Of a stretch of 64,000 bases of DNA, positions 41,850 to 51,225 are shown one piece after another. The stretch is taken from the NCBI RefSeq assembly GCF_022919575.1, contig NZ_CP095071.1:3544001-3608000 (forward strand). The letters run 5' to 3'. Source of the DNA: Gracilibacillus salinarum (GTDB taxonomy: Bacteria > Bacillota > Bacilli > Bacillales > Amphibacillaceae). The notes beneath the pieces are model-generated. The model had not been told where the DNA came from. It saw only the letters and a list, made by a program, of their open reading frames with translations, and searched no databases. The translations under genes were made by a program, and so were the position numbers. Position 1 is the stretch's first letter. The number at the start of each line of letters is the position of its first letter.

Positions 41850-43298
41850 ATGGCGAATGAAAAAGAGAGATTCGTTGATGAAATTGTTGAATTGATCGGT
41901 GGCACGAAGAATATTCAATCCGCAACCAACTGTATGACACGTATGCGCATTCGGATCCAGGATGAGGCTAGTGTTGATCAAGCAAGTTTAAGAGAGCTTG
42001 ACGGAGTTTTAGGTGTGGTCCAGTCTGATACATTGCAAATTATAGTTGGACCAGGAAAGGCAAAAAAATTAACCGATTTATTATTGGAAAGGTATGATAT
42101 AAAGGAAGACAGTCAGACGCCACCGGAAGGAAATCAAACAGTTACAGAAGATTGGCAGGAAAATAAAGCTTCTATTAAAGAGAAGCAGAAGAAAGGAAAA
42201 ATAAAATCCGCTTTGGAAACGATTGGCGGTATTTTTATTCCAATGATTCCGGCAATTATTGCGGCAGGTATCTTCAATGGATTCAGCAGCTTAATTGGAA
42301 CATTACAAGGAGAAGGTACACTGACAGGGGACTTTTGGGAAGCGACAAGATTGCTATTTTCCCTTATTGGAACAGGGTTTCTGGGGTACTTCGCTATTTT
42401 TACAGGTGTAAATGCTGCGAAACGGTTCGGAGCCACCGAAGCACTTGGCGGGATGATTGGTGCTATCTCAATTGCTTCACCAATTGTAGATCTTTCACAA
42501 TTGTTCGGACTTTATGATGCAGATGAACCGTTGAATTCGATCTTAACCACAGGAAAAGGCGGGATTATCGGTGTCATTCTGGGAGTTTTTATATTAGCTA
42601 AATTAGAAAAAATGATTCGTAAACGTGTGCCTGATGTACTAGATTTAATCTTAACACCAGTACTGACACTGCTTATCACAGTAGCTATCTTTGTCTTTAT
42701 TATTATGCCTGTATCTGGAATATTCTCTGATTGGCTGGTTAGTGGACTGAGTGTCATCATTGGTTCTGACAATGCAATCGTTAGTATTATTTCCGGTTAT
42801 ATTCTATCTGCAGTATTTTTACCAATGGTCTTACTAGGCTTGCATCACGGTTTAATTCCTATTTACGCGATTCAATTAGACGTACTCGGCGGTGTTTCAC
42901 TATTCCCAGTACTGGCGATGGCAGGTGCAGGGCAGGTCGGTGCATCTATCGCTATTTATTTAATTTGCAAAAAAGTAGGGAATCAACGGATGAAGCGAAT
43001 TATAGCGGGTGCCTTACCAGCTGGAATTCTTGGTATTGGGGAGCCTTTGATTTACGGTGTTACTTTACCACTGGGGAAACCATTTATTACTGCAGGCTTG
43101 GGAGCTGGCTTTGGTGGAGCTTACGTGATGATGATGCATGTCATGGCGAATGCCTGGGGTCCATCTGGTTTGGTAGCGGTTCCTCTTATGCAGGCAGATA
43201 AAATGATTCATTATGTGATCGGTATTTTAATTGCTTATATTGGTGGTTTTGTAATAACCCGACTATTTATCAAAAAAGAAGATGTTGCAAATGCTTAA
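41850..43298 (+). CDS. murP: PTS EIIBC component for MurNAc (MurP)
   Basis: 482 residues. The N-terminal EIIB domain has the phosphorylated C28 in SATNCMTRMRIRI; a linker of about 25 charged residues leads to a ten-helix EIIC domain from about 120. GEPLIYGVTLPLGKPF (about 391-406) is the EIIC substrate-site region. No EIIA domain is fused, so a general EIIA(Glc) must supply phosphate, as for other MurP proteins. It imports MurNAc or a MurNAc-GlcNAc sugar as phosphate. Confidence 0.92.
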   Translation: MANEKERFVDEIVELIGGTKNIQSATNCMTRMRIRIQDEASVDQASLRELDGVLGVVQSDTLQIIVGPGKAKKLTDLLLERYDIKEDSQTPPEGNQTVTEDWQENKASIKEKQKKGKIKSALETIGGIFIPMIPAIIAAGIFNGFSSLIGTLQGEGTLTGDFWEATRLLFSLIGTGFLGYFAIFTGVNAAKRFGATEALGGMIGAISIASPIVDLSQLFGLYDADEPLNSILTTGKGGIIGVILGVFILAKLEKMIRKRVPDVLDLILTPVLTLLITVAIFVFIIMPVSGIFSDWLVSGLSVIIGSDNAIVSIISGYILSAVFLPMVLLGLHHGLIPIYAIQLDVLGGVSLFPVLAMAGAGQVGASIAIYLICKKVGNQRMKRIIAGALPAGILGIGEPLIYGVTLPLGKPFITAGLGAGFGGAYVMMMHVMANAWGPSGLVAVPLMQADKMIHYVIGILIAYIGGFVITRLFIKKEDVANA

Positions 43299-44334
43299 AC
43301 CACTAGGGCTTTCTGTATATGTCTCTACTTTTACATCGCAATTACCGATTTTAGAAAAGCTCAAGGGTACTAACAGTTTCATTTTTACATCCTTTCATAT
43401 TACCGAAGAGTTGGATGGTGATTATGTAACTAACGCAAAAAATATGTGTAGCTGGTTGCAACAACATGGTTTTCCTATTATAGCGGATGTATCACCGAAG
43501 ACGCTTGAAATCTTTGCTCAATCCGATCTTTTACAATTCGCACAAGATATGAAAGTTTCGGTGCTCCGTCTGGATTATGGTTTTGACGAAGAAGAAATAA
43601 AGAGGGTTGCAAAGCAAATGCCAATTGCCTTTAATGCATCCACTTTTGATCCAGATGCTCCAATGATTGTTGAAGGTCATCAGATATACGCCATGCATAA
43701 CTTTTATCCAAGACCGGAAACAGGGCTGGATTGGCCCCTTTTCGAAACAATCAATCTAGCAATCAAGCAAAACAGGTCTACTCAAGTAGTTGCATTTATT
43801 CCAGGGGATGATATACTACGTGGGCCCATTTATGAAGGTCTCCCAACCATGGAGAGACATCGGGGACTACCACCGTATGTTGCTTATTTGGACCTGATCA
43901 GGAACAGTTGTGTTGATCAGGTGTTTATCGGTGATGTCAGCATTTCAACTGAACAGCTGCAACTGATTGAAGACTATCGATCAAACGGAGTTATCGTTCT
44001 TCCTGTACAGTTTACAGCTGATTTTGAATATTTGTACGATCACGTGTATACCATCCGTGTGGACTCACCCAGAGGTTTAATGCGACTGCAGGAATCTAGG
44101 AGCTATGCCTCTCAAGGAGAACCGATAAAAGCACAACAGTGTAAGGAAAGAACCAGAGGGAGCATCACAATAGATAATGAAGCGTATAAGCGATATTCAG
44201 GAGAAATACAAATCATGCGTGAGCATTATCCAAAAGATAAAAGAGTGAATGTAATTGGAGAGCTCTCAGAAGAGTATGTTCCGCTTGTTGATTGTGTGAA
44301 AAATGGCGATAAAATACGATTTGTCCACATTTAG
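43288..44334 (+). CDS. mupG: MupG-family 6-phospho-N-acetylmuramidase (DUF871)
   Basis: 348 residues from ATG 43288, overlapping murP by 11 bases. It is a TIM-barrel protein with LGLSVYVSTF at the start, FIFTSFHI, LRLDYGF, FNAST, AMHNFYPRPETGLD (about 135-148) and FIPGD. In Staphylococcus aureus MupG splits MurNAc-6P-GlcNAc taken up by MurP, next to murQ and murR. The same four functions here imply recycling of the disaccharide released by autolysins. High confidence in family, good in function. Confidence 0.88.
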   Translation, partial: QMLKPLGLSVYVSTFTSQLPILEKLKGTNSFIFTSFHITEELDGDYVTNAKNMCSWLQQHGFPIIADVSPKTLEIFAQSDLLQFAQDMKVSVLRLDYGFDEEEIKRVAKQMPIAFNASTFDPDAPMIVEGHQIYAMHNFYPRPETGLDWPLFETINLAIKQNRSTQVVAFIPGDDILRGPIYEGLPTMERHRGLPPYVAYLDLIRNSCVDQVFIGDVSISTEQLQLIEDYRSNGVIVLPVQFTADFEYLYDHVYTIRVDSPRGLMRLQESRSYASQGEPIKAQQCKERTRGSITIDNEAYKRYSGEIQIMREHYPKDKRVNVIGELSEEYVPLVDCVKNGDKIRFVHI

Positions 44335-44339
44335 AATAA

Positions 44340-44385
44340 AAGAACCGCTTGTCAGTTCAGTGAACTTTTGAGTGGTTCTTTTTAT
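44340..44385 (+). terminator. Terminator of the mur operon
   Basis: AAGAACCGCTTG pairs with GAGTGGTTCTT (with one mismatch), followed by TTTTT. From here to 44738 no gene is seen. Confidence 0.75.
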
Positions 44386-44738
44386 GTGTAAATGAAGTAT
44401 GCAAGTACAGTTTTAAAGGCGAGTTTTCGAAGTAATCAACGGATGATTCTTATAATTCCTGTTTGTTAGCTTTGGCTAATTTTAAAATATTTTTAGTATT
44501 ATGATACCGCCCTGAATGTACGACAACATTAACAGATTGTCATACAGTTGAACTTTATATAATCCTTATCACAAGCAGCTTTATATAGCCTAAATTAATG
44601 ATATTAGGACAAGCCATATCTTTCATCTGTTGGATATATGTAAATGTAATCCAAGATGTTTTGACGCAGGGCACTCAATAAAATATGATTAAAGAAAATA
44701 GTCAGTCAAGTAACTAAACCAATGTTAGGGTGTTCATA

Positions 44739-45428
44739 ATGAAAATTTTATTAGTTGAAGATGATAAAACTATTGCATCGGGTTTGGAATACTCTCTGCA
44801 AAAGGATGGATATGAGTCAGTACTTTGTTATGATGCGAAATCAGCAAAAGTCATTTTAACGGAAAAATTAGCTGAAATTGATTTATGCTTATTTGATTTA
44901 TCTCTACCGGATGGAAGTGGTTATCAATTGTGTGAGTTTGTCAAAAATCGGAGCGATAAGCCGGTTATATTTCTGACGGCGCTAGATGATGAAGTGAATG
45001 TTGTGATGGGGCTCGATATGGGAGCTGATGATTATATTACGAAACCGTTTCGAGTTCGTGAGCTCATCTCACGGATTAAGTCTGTTCTCAGAAGATACAA
45101 TAAGCAAATACAGTCACAACCTAAAACAGTTATTGAAATAGCAAACATCCGAATTAATACGTTAGAAGGAAAGATCTACAAAAATGGTGAAGAGGTTCAG
45201 GCTACAGCATTAGAATATCGTCTGTTTTTGATTTTTGCCAATCATATTGGACAAGTTTTAACAAGAAATCAGCTGTTAGAGCAAATCTGGGATGTGGCTG
45301 GTGATTTCGTTAATGACAATACACTAACGGTTTATATAAAGCGTTTACGAGAAAAGCTGGAAGATAATCCGCAAAAACCAACGATAATTAGAACTGTGCG
45401 TGGCATGGGATATAAGGTTGGTGAGTAA
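44739..45428 (+). CDS. OmpR-family response regulator
   Basis: 229 residues from ATG 44739 (AGGGTG upstream). The receiver domain has VEDD (6-9), phospho-acceptor D53 in LFDLSLPDGSG and K in YITKPFR (about 104). The C-terminal winged helix has LEYRLFLIF and TVYIKRLREKLEDNP...RTVRGMGYK. It is directly followed by its histidine kinase and an ABC transporter it probably controls. Confidence 0.93.
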   Translation: MKILLVEDDKTIASGLEYSLQKDGYESVLCYDAKSAKVILTEKLAEIDLCLFDLSLPDGSGYQLCEFVKNRSDKPVIFLTALDDEVNVVMGLDMGADDYITKPFRVRELISRIKSVLRRYNKQIQSQPKTVIEIANIRINTLEGKIYKNGEEVQATALEYRLFLIFANHIGQVLTRNQLLEQIWDVAGDFVNDNTLTVYIKRLREKLEDNPQKPTIIRTVRGMGYKVGE

Positions 45429-45430
45429 GA

Positions 45431-46435
45431 ATGCTTCGCAATCGGGAAATCCAACAATTTGTCTTGACTCAAACCATTATCTGTTTTAGTGCAACAGTTT
45501 TAATGGCTATTTTTGTGTCGCTCCAGGCCGCGATATTTTTATTGATTGTCATGGCATTAGTAGTTATCGTTGCAATGTATTTTACCAAAGAGCGGTATCG
45601 CGAAATTGAAAAGCTTTCAGGTTATTTGCGAAAAATATCAAGTGGAGATTATACACTTGATATCCGTGATAATCATGAGGGCGAGTTGAGTATTTTAAAA
45701 AATGATATTTATAAAGTTACCTTAATGCTGTCGGAGCACAGCACTTATTTACAACAAGAGAAAATCAGGTTAACAGATGCTATTTCAGATATATCACATC
45801 AGTTAAAAACGCCACTAACTTCCATGATGGTAATGGCTGATTTACTAAGCGATCCAAACCTCAATGAAGCAAAGCGGGAAGAATTCACCAGAAATATACG
45901 TGTCCAATTGGAAAGAATAGAGTGGCTTGTTTCTTCTTTATTAAAACTTTCAAAAATAGATGCAGGAACCGTTTTGTTTAAAAATGATAAGATTTATGCT
46001 CAGGAATTGGTGCAAAAGGCATCAGAGTCTGTATTAATCCCAATGGATATCAAACAACAGACTTTGAAAATAAGTGGAGATGAAGCTGTTAAATTTGATG
46101 GTGATTTTAATTGGACTGCAGAAGCATTGATTAACATATTGAAAAATTGTGTAGAAAATACAGGTGAAGGTGGCAACATTTCAATTTCTATTTCAGAAAA
46201 CGCCTTATTTACTGAAATAATAATCAATGATACAGGTAAAGGAATTCCGAAAGCTGATCTCCCTTATATTTTTAAACGGTTTTACAAAGGGGAAAATGCT
46301 GGAGAGGATAGCATCGGGATCGGCCTTGCTCTATCCTATAGCATTATTACAAATCAGCAAGGTGATATTGAGGTAAAAAGTGAAGTTGGTAAGGGAACTA
46401 CCTTCCAAATCAAGTTTTATAAACAGGTCATTTAA
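45431..46435 (+). CDS. Sensor histidine kinase
   Basis: 334 residues. Two membrane helices at about 10-32 and 36-54 with almost no extracellular loop are followed by a HAMP-like linker and HisKA with H123 in SDISHQLKTPLTSM. The HATPase has NILKNCVENT, DTGKGIPKADLPYIFKRFYK and GIGLALSYSI. The short sensor suggests it reads the state of its partner transporter or membrane, as in Bce-type intramembrane-sensing kinases. It begins three bases after the regulator. Confidence 0.92.
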   Translation: MLRNREIQQFVLTQTIICFSATVLMAIFVSLQAAIFLLIVMALVVIVAMYFTKERYREIEKLSGYLRKISSGDYTLDIRDNHEGELSILKNDIYKVTLMLSEHSTYLQQEKIRLTDAISDISHQLKTPLTSMMVMADLLSDPNLNEAKREEFTRNIRVQLERIEWLVSSLLKLSKIDAGTVLFKNDKIYAQELVQKASESVLIPMDIKQQTLKISGDEAVKFDGDFNWTAEALINILKNCVENTGEGGNISISISENALFTEIIINDTGKGIPKADLPYIFKRFYKGENAGEDSIGIGLALSYSIITNQQGDIEVKSEVGKGTTFQIKFYKQVI

Positions 46436-46548
46436 CTTCTTCTTTCGTATGAAAAGTGACAGGTGACTAAATTGTCACTTTAGAGTCACTTCATAGTCAT
46501 TTTAGATAGATATACTAAATGTAACATCAAACAAATGGAGGTATTCGA

Positions 46549-47232
46549 ATGAATATTTTACAAATAGACAATTTATCTAAAGTGTATGGGAAAGGAGAAA
46601 CTGCAGTGAAGGCATTGGATGATGTCTCTTTCTCAGTGGAAAAAGGAGAATTCATTGTGATCATTGGGCCATCGGGTTCGGGAAAATCAACCTTACTTCA
46701 CTTGCTGGGTGGAGTTGATCGTCCAACAAGCGGCAATGTTCTTGTTGATAATACCGATATATACAGGTTGAATGAGACACAGTTAGCCATTTTTCGAAGA
46801 AGACAAATTGGCTTAATCTATCAGTTTTATAATCTGATTCCTATTTTGTCAGTTGAAGAAAATATCACATTGCCTTTACTTTTGGATCAACAGAAGGTCG
46901 ATCAAAAACAATTTAACGATATTGTCTCGATACTGGGTTTGGATAATCGCTTGTCCCATTTGCCAAATCAGCTATCGGGCGGTCAGCAGCAGCGGGTATC
47001 GATTGGTCGTGCTTTGATAGGCAATCCTGCGATTATGCTAGCAGATGAGCCTACTGGTAATTTAGATAGTAAGAATAGTGAGGAGATCATGGAATTGCTG
47101 AAAATGTTTAACAAAACATTTAATCAGACTTTAATTGTGATTACTCATGATGAGCGTATTGCGTTACAAGCAGATCGGGTGATTTCAATAGCAGATGGAA
47201 GAATTGCCAAGGATGAGGTGATTCGCCCATGA
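46549..47232 (+). CDS. ABC transporter ATP-binding protein (MacB/LolD type)
   Basis: 227 residues. Walker A GPSGSGKST (about 38-46), Q-loop YQFYNL, signature LSGGQQQRVSIGRAL, Walker B IMLADEPTGNLDS. The family pairs with FtsX-like permeases. GGAGGTATTCG precedes ATG 46549 and the stop overlaps the permease start by four bases. A 113-base gap after the kinase may carry its own promoter responding to the regulator. Confidence 0.93.
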   Translation: MNILQIDNLSKVYGKGETAVKALDDVSFSVEKGEFIVIIGPSGSGKSTLLHLLGGVDRPTSGNVLVDNTDIYRLNETQLAIFRRRQIGLIYQFYNLIPILSVEENITLPLLLDQQKVDQKQFNDIVSILGLDNRLSHLPNQLSGGQQQRVSIGRALIGNPAIMLADEPTGNLDSKNSEEIMELLKMFNKTFNQTLIVITHDERIALQADRVISIADGRIAKDEVIRP

Positions 47233-49802
47233 ACATCATGAATAAATTGACAGTTAGACACTTAAAAAAGAACAAAAGAAGAACATTGATTACAATTATT
47301 GGTGTCATTATATCTGTCGCAATGATTATGGCTGTTGCGACATTGGGCGTATCTTTTCTAGATTTAATGAAGAGGCAGACAATTGCCACATCAGGGGAAT
47401 GGCATGTCGAGTATTCCGAAGTGAACAAGGAGCAGGTGGAATCGATCGCGAACGATGAATCGACGAGTAAACTTGTGATTAAAAATGATCGTGGATATGC
47501 AAAATTAAAAGGATCAGAGAATAATAACAAACCATACTTGTTTATTCGAGAGTACAATGCGCAAGGTTTTAAACAGTTTCCGATTGAATTAAGCGACGGA
47601 CGCCTTCCTCAAGCAGCAAATGAAGTCGTCATTTCAGAAGAGATTATTAATGATGCTGGAGTTGCATACAACATTGGTGAGAAACTAACACTTGATATTG
47701 GCAGGAGGATTGTCGAAGGATGGATAGATCCTTTAGATCAGGATAATCCACTTGAAAAAAATAAGAGTGGAGTAGTTGAAGAATTACAGGTTGATGAAGC
47801 TGAAACATTTACGATTGTTGGAATGATTGAGCGTCCGATATGGGAACCCGCATGGTCACCAGGCTATACAGTGATAAACTATGTGGATCGAAAATTATTA
47901 ACACAACAAGATAGCGTAGATGCAATGGTCGTAATGGATAAGGTGAATGGTTCTTTGTACGAGAAGACAGAAAGGCTGGCAGACCAAAATAATATAGAAA
48001 CAGTCAAATTTCATGATGATTTACTACGTTACTATGGTGTAACAGATAATGACAACCTGCGAAGAACATTATATTCACTAGCAGCAATCATTATGGCAGT
48101 TATCATTATTGGCTCCGTTTCTTTGATTTATAATGCGTTTGCCATTAGTGTTTCGGAAAGAGCAAAACATTTAGGAATGCTTTCTAGTGTGGGTGCCACA
48201 AAAAAGCAAAAGCGTAATTCTGTGTTTTTTGAAGGGGCAATTATTGGAGGAATCAGTATCCCAATTGGCATTGTTGCTGGACTAGCAGGTATCGCCGTTA
48301 CCTTTTTGTTTATCAATTCCTTTATTGAAGAGGCATTAAATGTTACGGAAAAGCTAGAGGTAGTTGTTACTCCATGGTCGGTAGTGATTGCCTGTGTTGT
48401 TTCGATTATGACAATATTTATGTCCTCCTACTTACCAGCAAGAAAAGCGTCCAAGATTTCAGCGATTGATGCAATTCGACAAAGCCAGGACATCAAATTG
48501 ACAAGGAAAGCAGTGAAAACCTCAAAACTTGTACGAAAAATCTTTGGCATGGAAGCTGAAATAGGCTTGAAAAATTTAAAGCGGAATAAAAGAAGGTACC
48601 AGGCGACGGTATTTTCACTCGTGATAAGTATTGTACTATATTTATCTGTCTCATTCTTTACTGCTAATATAAGTAAGTCAGTTGAGCTATCGTTGGATGA
48701 TATTAATTATGATATTCAAGTAAGTGGTGGGACATTGGAGGAATTAGAATCGTTTACTCATCTTGACGGTGTAACCGGAGCTAACTTGCAAACCCAATTG
48801 CAGCTAACGGCACCGATAAAAGAAGAAGCATGGCCAGAAGCACTACGTGATGAAGTGGAAGAACAGCAGCTTCCATTAGATAATGGCAAATATGATTATA
48901 ATGTGAGTTTGTATGGTTTAGATTCGTCAAGTTTTCAAGAGTATGCTGAAAAAATAGGGGCAGATTCAGAAAACTTTCTTGATATGACAAAACCGACAGC
49001 GATTGTTATTGACAAAATAAAATACCAAGATTTTCAAGAAGGTAGAATCATTGAAGCTAATTCAATTAACACAACGATTGGTGAAAAAATTAACTTAGTA
49101 TACACAAACTACGAGTCGAATGAAGAAACATCCCTCCCTCAAATGGAAATCGGAGCACTAACGGATCAGGTTCCAATGGGAATAACCACCTCACGAATAG
49201 GTGGATTGGATGTTATAATCTCGCAAAAAACGATGGATCAACTGATGACTGATCAGCTGGAATATCCAGTGGATGCGCATTTATACATTAATAGTTCTGA
49301 CCCGGTAGCTACGCAAAAAGCAATTGAAAATGAATCTTCAGATATGTATGTGTATAATGTCTACCAGCAGAAACAGAACCAGCAGCAGCTTATTCTGTTA
49401 ATGTCCGTCTTTACCTATGGCTTCATCGCCTTAATTTCCATGATATCTATAGCAAATATTTTCAATACGATTTCAACTAGTATTTCACTCCGCAAAAGAG
49501 AGTTTGCCATGCTGAAATCCGTTGGGATGACACCAAAAGGCTTCAATAAGATGATTAATTATGAAAGTATATTCTATGGTGTGAAAGCTGTGTTATATGG
49601 GCTGCCTATTAGTGGAGCAGTTATGGCGCTGATGTATTGGTCTTTACGCAGTACTTTTACGTATGGATTTATGATTCCATGGCTCAATATTATTTACGTC
49701 ATTGCAGCGATTTTCCTCATTGTTAGCTTTGCGATGCTTTACTCGATACAGAAGATCAAGAAAGAGAATATTATAGAAGGCCTAATCCAGGAAAATATTT
49801 AA
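47229..49802 (+). CDS. FtsX-like ABC transporter permease
   Basis: 857 residues with two FtsX domains. There is a TM helix at about 18-40, a large extracellular domain (about 45-270), three helices at about 285-400 with AISVSERAKHLGMLSSVGATKKQ, a second TM at about 465, another outer domain (about 490-720) and three final helices with SLRKREFAMLKSVGMT. Such permeases with a two-component system usually detect or expel antimicrobial peptides or lipoproteins; the substrate is unknown. A decayed copy of part of this gene lies at 50728-50790. Confidence 0.9.
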   Translation: MNIMNKLTVRHLKKNKRRTLITIIGVIISVAMIMAVATLGVSFLDLMKRQTIATSGEWHVEYSEVNKEQVESIANDESTSKLVIKNDRGYAKLKGSENNNKPYLFIREYNAQGFKQFPIELSDGRLPQAANEVVISEEIINDAGVAYNIGEKLTLDIGRRIVEGWIDPLDQDNPLEKNKSGVVEELQVDEAETFTIVGMIERPIWEPAWSPGYTVINYVDRKLLTQQDSVDAMVVMDKVNGSLYEKTERLADQNNIETVKFHDDLLRYYGVTDNDNLRRTLYSLAAIIMAVIIIGSVSLIYNAFAISVSERAKHLGMLSSVGATKKQKRNSVFFEGAIIGGISIPIGIVAGLAGIAVTFLFINSFIEEALNVTEKLEVVVTPWSVVIACVVSIMTIFMSSYLPARKASKISAIDAIRQSQDIKLTRKAVKTSKLVRKIFGMEAEIGLKNLKRNKRRYQATVFSLVISIVLYLSVSFFTANISKSVELSLDDINYDIQVSGGTLEELESFTHLDGVTGANLQTQLQLTAPIKEEAWPEALRDEVEEQQLPLDNGKYDYNVSLYGLDSSSFQEYAEKIGADSENFLDMTKPTAIVIDKIKYQDFQEGRIIEANSINTTIGEKINLVYTNYESNEETSLPQMEIGALTDQVPMGITTSRIGGLDVIISQKTMDQLMTDQLEYPVDAHLYINSSDPVATQKAIENESSDMYVYNVYQQKQNQQQLILLMSVFTYGFIALISMISIANIFNTISTSISLRKREFAMLKSVGMTPKGFNKMINYESIFYGVKAVLYGLPISGAVMALMYWSLRSTFTYGFMIPWLNIIYVIAAIFLIVSFAMLYSIQKIKKENIIEGLIQENI

Positions 49803-49858
49803 GATTTATAGAGAAAGCAGGCGCCATCCAACATAGAGGATAGTGCCTGCTTTTTTTA
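49803..49858 (+). terminator. Terminator after the permease
   Basis: AAGCAGGCGCCATCC and GGATAGTGCCTGCTTTTTTT form a long imperfect stem ending in a T-run (about 49814-49857). Confidence 0.75.
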
Positions 49859-50496
49859 CAGAAAGTATATAAGTGCAGTCACAGCAGTAATCATATGGAA
49901 CATGAAGCTGAGTTTCTTTAATATGGATTATGTCAACTAGCCATCGCTGCCAAGCATCCATATTGAGATATTGAATGTGCTGGGATACCGCTTCGGCCAA
50001 CCACTCCGCGTCCTGCGGGGCACGGCTGAAGCTAACTTTGTGAAGAAGATCGCTTCACAAAGTGGATCTTCAGCGCCTGCATAATCCCGCGGGAGTCTCC
50101 GTGGTTGGCCTACGCTAAAATTGGGACTCTACAATTTTTGTAAGAGCTAGCATATTGATCGTATGCATATATAATAGCTATTGAAAAATGCCTAGAACTA
50201 CTGCTTTTTGCTGTTACATAAGTTGTAGCACTTCCCTCAAGCGTAGGAAATAGGCGGAGACTCCCGTGGAATCAGCGCGAGCTGAAGATCCATTTATGAA
50301 AGAAAAGAATTTTCTTTCATAAATTAGCTGAAGCCGTGCCCACAGGACGCGGAGCCTATTTCCGGAGCTTTGCTAAGCAGATAATCTATATCAAAATGAC
50401 CATTTGGCAATACAGCCTTTGTTAACATAATCCATATTATAGGAAGTTGTTTATTAAATAAGTCAATTAGGACCGGGTGGTTTATGCCCGTTTTTT
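49857..50496 (+). repeat. Structured dispersed repeat, copy C (complete)
   Basis: This copy shows the design best. Long arms at 50004-50035 (CTCCGCGTCCTG...GCTAA) and 50324-50354 (TTAGC...CAGGACGCGGAG) are inverted. A perfect 12-bp pair CGGGAGTCTCCG / CGGAGACTCCCG is at about 50093 and 50257. Local hairpins are ACTTTGTGAAG/CTTCACAAAGT (50035-50063) and TTATGAAAGAAAA/TTTTCTTTCATAA (about 50294-50322). The right end is terminator-like (CGGG...CCCG plus T6, 50474-50496). No protein is encoded. Confidence 0.85.
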
Positions 50497-50570
50497 CTTA
50501 TAAGTCAAGAAAGTATAAATTTTTGGCTATATGATGTTCGCTGACAGAAACGGCCAAGTCCGGCTCCAGC

Positions 50571-50700
50571 GCCCAGAGACTAGGCGACTTCGCGAAATCA
50601 CCCTACGATAAGTCATCATCAATTCGCAAGCTCACCGTGATTCCTTTATCTCAGTTGATTCGCTCCACTCGCTACGTCTCTAAACGGGCGCTTGCGCCTT
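50571..50700. repeat. Second repeat type with inverted ends
   Basis: CCAGCGCCCAGAGA near 50571 and TCTCT...GGGCGCTTGCGCC near 50680-50700 are inverted (AGCGCCC/GGGCGCT and AGAGA/TCTCT). The GC-rich composition differs from its surroundings. It resembles short intergenic repeats seen in other Bacillaceae; possibly a MITE-like unit. Confidence 0.5.
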
Positions 50701-50727
50701 TGTTCTACATGATGAAGATTAAATACA

Positions 50728-50790
50728 ACAGCTTTTATTAGATAATGGCAAATATGATTCTAATGTGCGTTTAGATACATCTTTCTAGAT
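50728..50790 (+). pseudogene. Decayed fragment of an FtsX permease gene
   Basis: CAGCTTTTATTAGATAATGG and the following CAAATATGATTCTAATGTG closely match 48866-48907 inside the permease gene (residues QLPLDNGKYDYNV). Only about 45 bases remain. It suggests a lost second permease copy or gene conversion debris. Confidence 0.6.
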
Positions 50791-50928
50791 ACGCGGTTCT
50801 GACATGTCTTATTCATGAATATACTCATTACAAATGTTAGAGTATCCAGCATTCAAATATCGCCGCGTCTTAAGCGTTTGCTAATTTACTCTATCATTAA
50901 TTCCATTAGGAAAGGATGGGGAAGGTTA

Positions 50929-51207
50929 ATGAGTCAAACACTCACCGAGAAACAGAAATGGTATTGGAAGAAAAATATCAAACTGATTATTATCTTACTT
51001 ATTGTTTGGTTCCTGGTTGGATTAGGTGCAGGAGTATTATTCGCTGAACCGCTTTCTAAAATTCAATTTTTAAATGTATCGCTGTCGTTTTGGATTGCTC
51101 ATCAAGGTGCAATTCTAGCATTTATCATTCTGATTTTAACATATGCAATTCGAATGGATAAGCTTGATAAACAGTATAAAGAAATGCTGAAAGAAGAAAA
51201 AAGCTAA
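50929..51207 (+). CDS. DUF4212 small subunit of a sodium/solute symporter
   Basis: 92 residues from ATG 50929 with GGGGAAGG upstream; earlier in-frame ATGs lack a site. The N-terminal KQKWYWKKNIKL precedes two membrane helices (IIILLIVWFLVGLGAGVLF and WIAHQGAILAFIILILTY). DUF4212 proteins always precede an SSS transporter of the VC_2705 type and probably form its small subunit. It is 18 bases before the large subunit. Confidence 0.9.
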   Translation: MSQTLTEKQKWYWKKNIKLIIILLIVWFLVGLGAGVLFAEPLSKIQFLNVSLSFWIAHQGAILAFIILILTYAIRMDKLDKQYKEMLKEEKS

Positions 51208-51225
51208 ATTAAGGGAGGGGATTAT

